Source: Nocardiopsis sp. FR4 (GTDB taxonomy: Bacteria > Actinomycetota > Actinomycetes > Streptosporangiales > Streptosporangiaceae). From it: 64,000 nucleotides of DNA. The stretch is taken from positions 31,655-95,654 of the forward strand of contig NZ_VWVV01000030.1 of the NCBI RefSeq assembly GCF_009830945.1, read 5' to 3'. Below are positions 18,162 to 26,234 of the stretch, in pieces; position 1 is the stretch's first letter; every line of letters starts with the position of its first letter. The position numbers and the translations under genes are program-made. The notes below the pieces were generated by a model. That model made no database searches. It worked only from the letters and a program-made list of their open reading frames with translations, and was not told the origin of the DNA.

Positions 18162-18782
18162 ATGGACGAGAGCGAGCGGCGCGGGGCCAAGCGGCGGCTG
18201 CGCGAGGACATCCTGGAGCGGCGGCGCGCACGCGGCGCCGGGGAGCGCGCGCGGGCCGGGTCGGCGCTGCGCGACGCGCTCATGGACCTGCCGTGGCTGG
18301 CCATGGGCGGAACGGTCGCCTGCTACTACTCCGTCGGCACGGAACCCGACACCCGCCGGCTGGTGACGGCGCTGTGGAAGCGGGGCACGTACGTGCTGCT
18401 CCCGGTGTTCCTGCCCGGGGGCGACCTCGACTGGGCGGCCTTCGAGGGGCCGGACAGCCTGGCCCCGGCCGGGCACGGCCTGCTGGAGCCGGTCGGGCAC
18501 CGCTACGGACCCGGTGCGCTGGGGTCGGCGGACGCGGTGGTGTGCCCGGCGCTGGCCGTGGACCGGCGGGGCAACCGCCTGGGCCGGGGCGCCGGGTGCT
18601 ACGACCGGGCCCTGGACCGCAGGGGTCCGCACACCCCGGCGATCGCCCTGGTCCACGACGAGGAGTTCGTGGAGTCCCTGCCCGCCGAGCCGCACGACCG
18701 GCCGGTGGACGCCGTGGTCACCCCCGGGGGCGGGGTGCGGGTGTTCGACGCCGGTGTGTGGCCGGGCGGGGCCCGCGCCTGA
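18162..18782 (+). CDS. 5-formyltetrahydrofolate cyclo-ligase
   Basis: Converts 5-formyl-THF to 5,10-methenyl-THF with ATP. The 206-residue protein starts with the basic helix RRGAKRRLREDILERRRA, has YYSVGTEPDTRRLV, and the C-terminal nucleotide/Mg motif NRLGRGAGCYDRAL. Length is normal. It is divergent from galU and followed by fmdB, a standard actinobacterial order. It is a folate-interconversion enzyme and is unrelated by position to the pterin operon near 61 kb. Confidence 0.93.
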   Translation: MDESERRGAKRRLREDILERRRARGAGERARAGSALRDALMDLPWLAMGGTVACYYSVGTEPDTRRLVTALWKRGTYVLLPVFLPGGDLDWAAFEGPDSLAPAGHGLLEPVGHRYGPGALGSADAVVCPALAVDRRGNRLGRGAGCYDRALDRRGPHTPAIALVHDEEFVESLPAEPHDRPVDAVVTPGGGVRVFDAGVWPGGARA

Positions 18783-19010
18783 GCCCGGAGGGGGAAGCGC
18801 GCAGAGCCCCCCGGACGCCCGCGGAACCCCCGTGGGGATTAACGGGGCCCCCGGAAGCGTTGACGCTGGCGGTCGCGCGGCGACGCCCACGGCCGGGTCC
18901 CCGGGCCCCGGCGTCCGCCCTCGGTACGGGTCCCTGTCACCGCTCCGGTCGGCGAGCGCGTACTATTTAGCAGTCAACGGGCGAGAGTGCCAGCAAGGAG
19001 GACCCGAACA

Positions 19011-19364
19011 GTGCCTACGTACCAGTACGCGTGCACCGAGTGCGGAGCCCAGATGGAGGTCGTGCAGAGCTTCAGCGACGACGCGCTGACCGTCTGCCCC
19101 GAGTGCGAGGGACGCCTGCGCAAGGTGTACTCCGCCGTCGGCATCGTGTTCAAGGGTTCCGGCTTCTACCGCACCGACAGCGGCAAGAGCTCCAACAGCT
19201 CCGTCCTGACCGGCTCCAACTCCGGCGAGGGCAAGGACGGCGGCGCCTCCGCGTCCTCCGGCGACTCCTCCGGATCGGACGCCAAGAGCTCCTCCTCCGA
19301 GACCAGCGGCACGAGCGCCCCGGCCGCCGCCAGCACGGCCGGCAGCACCGCCGCGGCCAGCTGA
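19011..19364 (+). CDS. FmdB-family zinc ribbon protein
   Basis: A 117-residue protein whose first 50 residues form the FmdB zinc ribbon: MPTYQYACTECG with Cys8 and Cys11, then CPEC with Cys29 and Cys32, and the VYSAVGIVFKGSGFYRTDS segment. The rest is a low-complexity Ser/Gly/Ala tail. The GTG at 19011 is fixed by AAGGAGGA eight bases upstream. FmdB proteins are thought to be regulatory; the exact role is unknown. It commonly follows 5-FCL in this phylum. Confidence 0.88.
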   Translation: MPTYQYACTECGAQMEVVQSFSDDALTVCPECEGRLRKVYSAVGIVFKGSGFYRTDSGKSSNSSVLTGSNSGEGKDGGASASSGDSSGSDAKSSSSETSGTSAPAAASTAGSTAAAS

Positions 19365-19498
19365 GCCGCGGGGCCGTTGACCGATCACCGCGCCGCCGAC
19401 CCCTCGGCGGCGCGCCGCGTGTCCGGCTCCGCCCGCCCCGGCCGAACCGGGCCTGTGGACAACGCCCCGAGGCCCCCCGCGCGGCCTAGCGTTGACGT

Positions 19499-20149
19499 AT
19501 GACCCAAGCCACGCCCCCCTACCGGCACCACCGGGCGGCCGTCCGCCTCCTCAACCGGCACCGGCGCGCCGTCGCCGCCCTGCTGGCCGCGGCGGCCCTG
19601 GTCAGCGCCGCCTGGGCCCTGCGCCCTCCCCCGGTGTCCACCACACCGGTCCTCGCCGCCTCCCGTGACCTGGACGCCGCGGCCCCCCTCGGCGAGCACG
19701 ACCTCACCGCGCTCTCCCTGCCCGCCGGGGCCGTCCCCGAGGGCGCGGTGCCCCCGGGCACCGACACGGCCGGCCTGCTCCTCAACGCCCCGGTGCGCCG
19801 CGGCGAGGTGATCACCGACGCCCGCCTGTCCGACCCGCCCGCACGGCCCTACGGCCCCGACCTGGTCGCCGTCCCGGTGCGCGTGGCCGACCCCGGCGCC
19901 GTGGGCCTGCTCTCCCCCGGCAGCAGGGTGGACGTCCTCGCCGCCCGGGGCCACGACGACCTCGCCCCCGCCCGCGCGGGGCCCGCCGTGGAGGTGGTCA
20001 CCGACCGTCCCGTGCTCGCCCTCCCGCGCGAGGCGGAGCACGGCGGGGAGGGCGGGGCGCTCCTCCTCCTCGCCGCCACCCCGGCCGAGGCCAGGGCCCT
20101 GGCGGGCCACGCCGTCTCGGCCCGGCTGTCCATCACCATTCGCGGTTGA
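19499..20149 (+). CDS. SAF-domain protein (CpaB/RcpC-like)
   Basis: The 216-residue protein has an N-terminal signal anchor (about residues 24-42, rich in Ala and Leu). A SAF domain follows (PVLAASRDLDAAAPLGEHDL through RRGEVITDARLSD) and then the RcpC-like part (VAVPVRVADPGAVGLLSPGS, RVDVLAA). Proteins of this kind are associated with Flp/Tad pilus assembly, but this copy is in a core position between fmdB and mscL, separate from the Tad operon at 44-54 kb. Its partner system is unknown. Confidence 0.82.
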   Translation: MTQATPPYRHHRAAVRLLNRHRRAVAALLAAAALVSAAWALRPPPVSTTPVLAASRDLDAAAPLGEHDLTALSLPAGAVPEGAVPPGTDTAGLLLNAPVRRGEVITDARLSDPPARPYGPDLVAVPVRVADPGAVGLLSPGSRVDVLAARGHDDLAPARAGPAVEVVTDRPVLALPREAEHGGEGGALLLLAATPAEARALAGHAVSARLSITIRG

Positions 20150-20319
20150 CCGCGCATCCCCGGTCGGCCAAGCTGGCCGGGCACCGAGGGTGCCGGCGCC
20201 GCGTTCCCCACGGACACGACGCGCGCGACCCGGTGACATCATCACCACGCACAGTAATCAGGCGTCCCGGTCGCCCGCACCCGGGTTCCCCGCGCCACCG
20301 AGTTCGATAGGGCTGTTCC

Positions 20320-20724
20320 ATGCAAGGCTTCAAGAAGTTCCTGCTCCAGGGCAACCTGGTGCAGCTGGCGGTCGCGGTCGTGATCGGCTCGGTCTTCGCC
20401 AACCTCATCACCGCGTTCACCGAGGGGTTCATCACCCCGCTGCTCGGGATCTTCGGCGGCGTCCCCACCTTCGGAGAGCTCTACTTCGAGATCAACGGCA
20501 GCCGCTTCATGTACGGCGCGTTCGTGGACGCGCTGATCTCGTTCCTCATCACCGCCACGGTGCTGTACTTCCTCGTGGTGCTGCCCGTGGCCAAGGTCGT
20601 GGAAGGGTTCGTCAAGGCCGAGGAGGCCACCACCCGCGCGTGCCCGCACTGCTTCAGCGATATCGCCAAGAAGGCGACCCGGTGCCCGAACTGCACCAGC
20701 GAGGTCGTGCCCGAGACCGTCTGA
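20320..20724 (+). CDS. mscL: Large-conductance mechanosensitive channel MscL with zinc-ribbon tail
   Basis: Homopentameric membrane channel that opens under extreme membrane tension and protects against osmotic downshock. The 134 residues start with MQGFKKFLLQGNLVQLAVAV, with TM1 (VIGSVFANLITAF), the periplasmic loop, and TM2 (ALISFLITATVLYFLVVLPV). The cytoplasmic end carries CPHC and CPNC pairs, forming a likely zinc ribbon not found in the E. coli protein. It stops 17 bases before the convergent M15 peptidase gene. Confidence 0.93.
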   Translation: MQGFKKFLLQGNLVQLAVAVVIGSVFANLITAFTEGFITPLLGIFGGVPTFGELYFEINGSRFMYGAFVDALISFLITATVLYFLVVLPVAKVVEGFVKAEEATTRACPHCFSDIAKKATRCPNCTSEVVPETV

Positions 20725-20741
20725 GACGCCCCGGGGCGGTG

Positions 20742-21848
20742 TCAGCCGGTGTACTCCCAGTGCCAGGGTTCGAAGGGACTGGACTTGGCCCAGGCCGGGT
20801 GTATCCATCCGAAGTCGGCGCCGTTGGCCTCCATCCACAGCCAGCGCTCGGACCTGTAGTTCTGGATGCCGCAGCCCAGGTCGATCGCCTGCCCCAGACC
20901 GTGGTTGCTCGTCCCGGGGACCGCGGCGAAGCCGGGCGCCACCTGGGCGTAGACCCGGTGCTGGTTGGGCAGGTCGCGGTAGGCGCTGGTGATGCAGATG
21001 TTCTCGCCGTAGGTGTCCACGTAGCGCTGGTTGAGCTGCAGGAAGTCCACCGCGGCGTCGGCACGCAGCTGCTTGTCGTCGTAGAGGTCGCACAGGGCCT
21101 CGCCCGGGAGCAGGCCGTTGGGCGCGCCGTTGGCCTTGGCGGCGGCGGCGGGGTCGCAGTTGCCCGCGGCCAGGTAGGCCTCCGGGTCGATGCCGCGCTC
21201 CTCCAGTTCGCCGTAGAGCTCGTTGGTGGTCTCCTCGGACCGCTGGCGCAGCGCCTCGATGTCCGCGGCCAGCTCGACCTCCTCCAACTGGGTGTTGGTC
21301 TGCAGCTCCTGCGCCTCACGGGCCAGTTCCACCTGCTCCTCGCGCAGGTCGGTGGCGTCCTGGATCAGCAGCTGGTTGTCCTCGGAGATCTTGGCCGCGT
21401 AGGACTGCGTCTGCAGGTCGTCGTCGAGCGAGCCCGCCGCCAGCACGGCGAGCATGCCGCCGTCGGGCTGCTTGTAGAGGGTGCTGGCCAGCTGGGCCAG
21501 CGGCTCGCGCATCTCCCTGAGTTCGAGCTCGGTCTGCTGGAGGTCGTAGAGGGTCCCGACCAGCTCCTCCTGGGCCTCCTCCAGCGCCTCCTGGCGCTCG
21601 ACCTGCTCGTCGGTGGCCTCCTGAAGCTCGTCGGCGGCGGCCTGGGCCCTCTCGCGGAGCTCCTCCAGACTGGCCTCGGCCGGGTCCAGCGCGGCGGCAG
21701 GGATCGGAGCCACGAGCAGTGCGGTGACCAGCACCAGCGTGACTGCCTGGGCGAGGCGGACGCGGTAGGACATCGCGAAGGCGGTCAGCACCCCGCTGCT
21801 ACCCGGTACGCGGGACCTGCGCCGCGCCGCATCAGAAGTGAACGGCAC
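20742..21848 (-). CDS. Secreted M15-family D-Ala-D-Ala carboxypeptidase with coiled-coil N-terminus
   Basis: A secreted peptidoglycan peptidase of 368 residues. An N-terminal signal sequence (hydrophobic core LVLVTALLVAPIPAAALDP near residue 45) is followed by about 190 residues of Glu/Gln/Leu-rich coiled coil, then a VanY/M15B zinc domain. That domain shows ICITSAYRDLPNQHRVYAQ, the zinc-ligand region SNHGLGQAIDLGCGI and PWHWEYTG at the very C-terminus. The GTG at 21848 is set by GGAGG seven bases upstream. The coiled coil suggests docking to a membrane partner such as an FtsEX-like complex, but that is inference. Confidence 0.88.
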   Translation of the reverse strand: MPFTSDAARRRSRVPGSSGVLTAFAMSYRVRLAQAVTLVLVTALLVAPIPAAALDPAEASLEELRERAQAAADELQEATDEQVERQEALEEAQEELVGTLYDLQQTELELREMREPLAQLASTLYKQPDGGMLAVLAAGSLDDDLQTQSYAAKISEDNQLLIQDATDLREEQVELAREAQELQTNTQLEEVELAADIEALRQRSEETTNELYGELEERGIDPEAYLAAGNCDPAAAAKANGAPNGLLPGEALCDLYDDKQLRADAAVDFLQLNQRYVDTYGENICITSAYRDLPNQHRVYAQVAPGFAAVPGTSNHGLGQAIDLGCGIQNYRSERWLWMEANGADFGWIHPAWAKSSPFEPWHWEYTG

Positions 21849-22267
21849 GAATGATCCTCCGGCTGCTTTCCTCGAACACCTACCCGTGGCCGCAACGCAA
21901 CGTACTACATGTCCACAAGCGGCCACACGAGATCGCTCCGCCGGACGGAGCGGGTGTCGCGCGGGCCCCGGCCCGCCGTACCGCCCTCTGCTCCCGCCCT
22001 CGGCGAAACACCTGGTCATCGGCGCGTGGGCCGAAGCCACACCCCGGTTTCCACACCCTCCGGGGGTACACATACGCCAGCAAGCCGACATGTGCCATGA
22101 ACAACATCACACCGGACCAGGACAACCAATCGTAGGTCAGCGTACTGCTCCATGCTCGCAGAGTCCCCCAGTGATGCCCGCCGGAGCCGGATCAACACCC
22201 CATCCACTGTCATCCTGGGTTAGGCTTGGCCCGGTGGCGGGGTAAGTCATACCTCCGCACGACCCAT
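21849..22267. other. Gene-free stretch upstream of tRNA-Arg
   Basis: A 419-base stretch with no convincing gene. It must contain the minus-strand promoter of the M15 gene and the plus-strand promoter of the tRNA; GTTAGGCTTGGCCCGG at about 22222 could be part of the latter. Confidence 0.4.
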
Positions 22268-22340
22268 GGCTCCGTAGCTCAGGGGATAGAGCACCGCTCT
22301 CCTAAAGCGGGTGTCGCAGGTTCGAATCCTGCCGGGGCCG
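22268..22340 (+). tRNA. tRNA-Arg (anticodon CCT), integration site of the element
   Basis: A full cloverleaf is present: acceptor GGCTCCG with CGGGGCC, D arm GCTCAGGGGATAGAGC, anticodon stem CCGCT/AGCGG around CTCCTAA (anticodon CCT), and T arm GCAGG-TTCGAAT-CCTGC. It reads AGG codons. CCA is not encoded. The integrase gene lies 79 bases beyond its 3' end, which is the usual layout for a tRNA used as attB. Confidence 0.95.
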
Positions 22341-22376
22341 CCCTGCTGACCTGGGGTTTCTCCTGCGGGAGAGGCC

Positions 22377-22413
22377 CCAGGCCAATGGCCTGGTCTCAGT
22401 TCTGGTCTCAGTT
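22377..22413. promoter_or_regulatory. Attachment-site arm repeats
   Basis: Between the tRNA and the integrase stop there is a 17-base inverted repeat CCAGGCCAATGGCCTGG (22377-22393). It is followed by a perfect tandem duplication of CTGGTCTCAGTT (22390-22401 and 22402-22413). Repeats of this kind beside an att core usually bind the integrase arm domain or the excisionase. Confidence 0.5.
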
Positions 22414-22419
22414 CGCGAG

Positions 22420-23883
22420 TCATGCCCATAGTGCTTCTCCCATCCGGTCCACCGCTCCGCGGGTGAGTTCGTTACTGGCGTGGATGTAGCGGGCGGTCTG
22501 CGACATCTGCGAATGCCCCAGGATCTGCTGGATCGTCTTGGGGTCGATGCCCAGCGCCGCCAGCAGCGTTCCCGCAGTGTGGCGCCCGTCGTGGACACGG
22601 GCGTCGCGTACACCTGCGGCACGCAGCACGCTCTTCCAGTCCGCCCAGTCGGCGCGTTTACCCATGGGGCGGCCGTCTGGACGGCAGAACACCAGATCCC
22701 AGGTATCGTCCCAGGCCACTCCGGCGGTCTCCCGCTCCTTCTGCTGGTGTTTCCAGTGGTTTCGCAGTTCCTTGATCAACTGTCGGGGAACCGGTAGGAC
22801 GAACTCCTCCAGGCCGGTGTCGTCCCTGACACCCTTGCGCCTCGCGAAGTAGTAGTCGCCGCCGGTGCGCTCCGGACATTCGCGTGCGTGGCCCTGACAC
22901 ATCTCAGGGCAGGGTCGTCTCACCTCGGGGCAGCGGTGGGATTTGAGGGTGCATCCCGGTTTGCAGCGCTCTGCATGGTGGCCGCCACAGTTCTTGGGGC
23001 AGGGGCGACGGTGGCGATCCCTTGTGCAGGCGGCGATGTCGTCACAACCGTGGCGGAAGGGCTTCTGTTTGATCTGCCATCCGGCCTGCATCTCGAACCG
23101 CAACGCACGGCGGCAGGCTTCGCATGCTTCGGTTTCGGCGGCGAAGAGCTCCCGGAGCGGGTAGAAGAGGCGGCAGTCGTCACAGATCCCGTTGATGCGC
23201 GACCAGCGCAGTCCGAGTGCCTCGGACTGGCGGACTCCCAGGGCCAGACCAACCGACCAACGAGCGCCGTTACGCCGGTTCCGACATGCCTTGAGTACTG
23301 TGCGGGCCTCAGCGCGCGAGAGGGGCTCGTATCGGGTAACTGGCCCTCCACTGGGTGCTTTAACCAGTCGGACCGGATTACGGGTGATGAGGTTTCGATC
23401 CTCCGCAACCTGAAATCCGGCTAAGAGCCGCCAGTGCACCTTCAGAACCGTACGGGGCGCCAGTCCTTTCTCGTCCGACAGCCAGTGGTAGAAGTCCTCG
23501 ATGTGTTCGGGCGTGACCGTATCGATGCGATGTCGCCCCAGCCGGGGAATGATGTGACGGCGGACCGTGGGCTCGTAGGAGGTGTCATAGGTGCTGCGGT
23601 CCACCTCCCGACTGACGATCTTCGTGAGCCATCGTTCGAACCATTCGGCTACCCGGGGCGTGCGACCGGCCTTGGTGGCCCGTCCCTGGTCACGCTGGCG
23701 TTCGAGGGCACGGACCTTCTTGGTCACCTCAGCTTCCGTCTTGCCGCGACGGTGCCGGCGATCCGGACTGCCGTCAGGCTTGACTCCCATCGTGACGCGT
23801 CCGTGCCACTGACCGTCGGCGCTGCTGTAGTAGATAGTCGAACGACCGTTCGGGGCTCGCTCGCCCTTTTTCTCGCTGGCCAT
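22420..23883 (-). CDS. int: Tyrosine site-specific integrase with cysteine-rich insertion
   Basis: Catalyses integration into and excision from the tRNA-Arg gene. The 487 residues have an arm-binding region, a core-binding SAM-like domain (about 75-170) and a split catalytic domain. Catalytic residues are Arg218 (in GVRQSEALGLRW), His431 and Arg434 (HDGRHTAGT), His457 and the nucleophile Tyr466 (TARYIHASNE). Between Arg218 and the rest of the fold lies an insertion of about 110 residues with 14 cysteines (positions 234-336), in repeats such as CPKNC and CPEMC, which looks like a multi-zinc module. Transcription runs toward the tRNA. Ordinary integrases of this type are near 400 residues. Confidence 0.93.
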   Translation of the reverse strand: MASEKKGERAPNGRSTIYYSSADGQWHGRVTMGVKPDGSPDRRHRRGKTEAEVTKKVRALERQRDQGRATKAGRTPRVAEWFERWLTKIVSREVDRSTYDTSYEPTVRRHIIPRLGRHRIDTVTPEHIEDFYHWLSDEKGLAPRTVLKVHWRLLAGFQVAEDRNLITRNPVRLVKAPSGGPVTRYEPLSRAEARTVLKACRNRRNGARWSVGLALGVRQSEALGLRWSRINGICDDCRLFYPLRELFAAETEACEACRRALRFEMQAGWQIKQKPFRHGCDDIAACTRDRHRRPCPKNCGGHHAERCKPGCTLKSHRCPEVRRPCPEMCQGHARECPERTGGDYYFARRKGVRDDTGLEEFVLPVPRQLIKELRNHWKHQQKERETAGVAWDDTWDLVFCRPDGRPMGKRADWADWKSVLRAAGVRDARVHDGRHTAGTLLAALGIDPKTIQQILGHSQMSQTARYIHASNELTRGAVDRMGEALWA

Positions 23884-23944
23884 CTCTCCTCAGATACTCC
23901 TCGTAATAGGGTCGCGCTCCGCCAGGCGCGCAACCCGTGGTGGC

Positions 23945-24151
23945 CTACCCTTTGTCGCAATCCGCTTCGTGCTTGAGCAGCTCCACGAAGTCGTCGATGT
24001 ACTCAGCTGGGATGAGGCGTGCACGACCGATCTTCACGGACTTCAGTCGGCCTGCCTTGAGCTCGGCGAAGGTCTTGGTGCGTCCCATGCTGAGCAGCCG
24101 TGCCGCCTCTTCGACGCTGTACAGCCGTTTCCTGTGTGTGCCTTCACCCAT
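23945..24151 (-). CDS. xis: Excisionase-type DNA-binding protein
   Basis: A 68-residue protein with a MerR/Xis-like winged helix-turn-helix: RLYSVEEAARLLSMGRTKTF, AELKAGRLKSVKIGRARLIP, then YIDDFVELLKHEA. Small proteins like this steer the partner integrase toward excision. The ATG at 24151 has GGGAG eight bases upstream and overlaps the preceding stop as TGATG. It lies 61 bases upstream of int on the same strand, so the two are probably cotranscribed. Confidence 0.88.
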   Translation of the reverse strand: MGEGTHRKRLYSVEEAARLLSMGRTKTFAELKAGRLKSVKIGRARLIPAEYIDDFVELLKHEADCDKG

Positions 24152-24444
24152 CAGGGCAGCTCCCAGCGGAAGGGGGGTGCCTCTGCGGCACAGCAAGGTG
24201 GAGCGTCCGCCAAGGAGCAGGTTGAGGGGAATAGCGCGTGCATGCCCTTTTCGAAACGCTGTGCGTACGCTTTGCGTACGTTTCGCGGAAGCATCCGTTC
24301 CGCTTCAGCGCTGCATGATGGGGCTTCGATGGCCATGGCGCTTCTGGGCTGCCACAGCTGCGAAGGACCTTCAGAGTAGTTCCCACCCACTCCCATTTTC
24401 CACCGTTTCAGCTGGTCAGAGCCGTTTTCTTGCGACTTGGACAT
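24151..24444 (-). CDS. Possible 97-residue ORF coupled to xis
   Basis: Starts at an ATG with AGGGTGA upstream and stops in a TGATG overlap with the xis start, as in coupled genes. I recognise no family. Third-position GC is lower than in neighbours, and the repeat site at 24261-24280 lies inside the frame. It may instead be the xis leader region rather than a gene. Confidence 0.3.
   Translation of the reverse strand: MSKSQENGSDQLKRWKMGVGGNYSEGPSQLWQPRSAMAIEAPSCSAEAERMLPRNVRKAYAQRFEKGMHALFPSTCSLADAPPCCAAEAPPFRWELP
24261..24280. promoter_or_regulatory. Element operator site 1 (GTGCGTAC half-sites, 11-base spacing)
   Basis: GTGCGTACGCTTTGCGTACG contains two TGCGTACG units whose starts are 11 bases apart, one helical turn. 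It lies about 110 bases upstream of the xis start. A matching site occurs at 27085-27103 on the other strand (17 of 19 bases identical). Confidence 0.5.
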
Positions 24445-24563
24445 ACTGATGTCACCCTGAAGTAAGGTCGCTGGCTGCGGTAACTTCCAGTGCCGGACGG
24501 CAACCACCGGCATGCCGCTTGCACCGAGACGCTGACCGTCGATGGCTGCGCAGAGGATGCCGT

Positions 24564-25001
24564 TCATGACGCCTCCCACCGGGTCCGTGAGACACCCTCG
24601 GCACGTGTACGTCGCGGAGGGTGCCCGTCCTCGCGGGCAGGCAGTTCGGCGACGGGCCGCCATCCGGCCGCTCTGAGTGATGCCCCGGATTCGTCGGCGC
24701 GGGTGTAGGTGACCAAGCGCCGGTAGGCCAGTGCCCGCGCTGCCCGCCAGGAGGCGGCGTAGAGCATCGAGCAGGTGTTGCGGCTGCCGTCGCTGGCGAG
24801 TCGGGTGACTTCGAGCGTGCGGCCGTCATCAAGCCCTCGGGCGACCGGTCGCCCGACCACGGCGACAGCGACCAGAACCCCTTCGTCACCGATGAGGCCG
24901 AGGCTGAACTTGTGGCCGCGCGGCGGTTTGAGGTGCCGGTGCCAGACCTCGATGAACGCCTTGGCTTCGGCGAGCGGCACAGGTACCAGGGTCAGTCCCA
25001 T
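24564..25001 (-). CDS. XF1762-family protein
   Basis: A 145-residue protein of the XF1762 family, common in phages and mobile elements and distantly like acetyltransferases. Family segments are clear: AKAFIEVWHRHLKPPRGHKF, VVGRPVARGLDDGRTLEVTR, SDGSRNTCSMLYAASWRAAR and YTRADESGASLRAAGWRPV. Its function is unknown. It overlaps the end of the cytosine methyltransferase gene by 10 bases, a link also seen in actinophages, so it may assist that enzyme. Confidence 0.8.
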   Translation of the reverse strand: MGLTLVPVPLAEAKAFIEVWHRHLKPPRGHKFSLGLIGDEGVLVAVAVVGRPVARGLDDGRTLEVTRLASDGSRNTCSMLYAASWRAARALAYRRLVTYTRADESGASLRAAGWRPVAELPAREDGHPPRRTRAEGVSRTRWEAS

Positions 25002-26143
25002 GCCGCGCCTCCCGGCTCGGCACTGGCTTCCTCAGCGAGCAGGTGCCGCACGGCAGCGCAGGCCTGCTGCGGTACCACCCCGTTGCCCAGGGCCTGGAGC
25101 TGGGCGGTGCGCGGCAACGCGAGGCCGGGATCAGTGACCCATCCGATGGGCAGGCCCATCATCCACTCGACCAGGGCGGCACTCAGCCGGGGCTGTCCCC
25201 GGGTGCCGGTTTCGGTGGGTGGGGGTGCCGCTGTGCCGAGCACCTCCTCCCACCGCCGGATCGCGGGTTCGTACTCGCCCCAGGTGTACGCGAACGGCAC
25301 CGCCGCTGGGGCGTCTTCGTGGTGTGCTCGCCGGTGTGCGTACCGATGGCCGCGGAGGGCAACGTGGGGCGCCCGCGCGAATCCCGTTGCTGCGGACTGC
25401 CCTTGGTGGCATCGCTGGCCAGGGGTGTGGGCAGCAGGCGCCTGGGGGTGCGGGTGCGCCCGGTGGTGTGTGCGGTGCGGGTGGTGGCGTAGGCGGGGGT
25501 GTGGGGCGGGTGGCACAGCACATCGGCCACCCGCACCTGGCGTCCGCGTCGCGTGCGCCGTGTGGGATCGGAGGGGCCCCGGTGTGCGTCGCTGGCGCAC
25601 GGGGTGGGCAGTAACGAAGAGGCGTTCCCTGCGGTGGGGTGCTCCGATGTCGCTGGCGCGTACGCAACACCAGCGCGCGTCATACCCCGTGCGGGCCAGG
25701 TCCGCGAGTACGCGGTCGAGTCCTCGGCCCCGCCAGCGCAGGGCGGCCACGTTCTCCAGCACGAGCAGGTGTGGTCGTAGGTGGCGAACGGCGTCCATGA
25801 CGTGGTGCCAGACACCTGAGCGTGTTCCCTTCTCGATTCCGGCTCCGGGGCCGGCCGCGCTGACGTCCTGGCAGGGGAATCCCGCGGTGATCACCTCGGG
25901 GCGTTCCACCCTGGCCCAGCGCACCGCCGCCAGGTCGCCGAGGTTGGGCACGTCGGGGAAGCGGTGCATGAGCAGCCGGGTGATGTGGGGGTCATGGTCG
26001 GCGGTCCAGAGCAGGCGGGCGTTGCCGCCCAGCGCCGCGGCCACGCCCATGTCCAGACCGGCATAGCCGGTGCACAGCGATCCGATGGAGACCATGTCGG
26101 TGCCGGAGGCTGTGGACCGGTGCGACGGCAGGATCGCAGTCAT
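24992..26143 (-). CDS. DNA cytosine-5 methyltransferase with frame-shifted linker
   Basis: Methylates cytosine C5 in DNA. The 383 residues show motif I (SLCTGYAGLDMGVAAAL), motif IV with the catalytic Cys (ITAGFPCQDVSAAGPG), motif VI (LLVLENVAAL), motif VIII (GAPHRRERLF) and C-terminal motif X (LQALGNGVVPQQA). The linker from about 25650 to 25290 is odd: the frame in use is Pro/His/Arg-rich nonsense. The +1 frame instead reads LLPTPCASDAHRG and LLPTPLASDATKG, which are the normal family linker repeats. Two compensating indels seem to have occurred. The ATG at 26143 follows GGGAG. No restriction partner is visible. Confidence 0.85.
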   Translation of the reverse strand: MTAILPSHRSTASGTDMVSIGSLCTGYAGLDMGVAAALGGNARLLWTADHDPHITRLLMHRFPDVPNLGDLAAVRWARVERPEVITAGFPCQDVSAAGPGAGIEKGTRSGVWHHVMDAVRHLRPHLLVLENVAALRWRGRGLDRVLADLARTGYDARWCCVRASDIGAPHRRERLFVTAHPVRQRRTPGPLRSHTAHATRTPGAGGRCAVPPAPHPRLRHHPHRTHHRAHPHPQAPAAHTPGQRCHQGQSAATGFARAPHVALRGHRYAHRRAHHEDAPAAVPFAYTWGEYEPAIRRWEEVLGTAAPPPTETGTRGQPRLSAALVEWMMGLPIGWVTDPGLALPRTAQLQALGNGVVPQQACAAVRHLLAEEASAEPGGAAWD

Positions 26144-26234
26144 CGGATGCCACTCCCATCCGCTGCGGAGTCGATGTCCTTGCCGTGGCATGCCCAGGGC
26201 ATGCAGCCGCCCGGAAAGGCATCGGTGCCAGCGG

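Noticed and set aside
20190..21854. 554-residue open frame on the plus strand
   Set aside because: Crosses mscL in another frame and lies antisense to the M15 peptidase; no recognisable domain.
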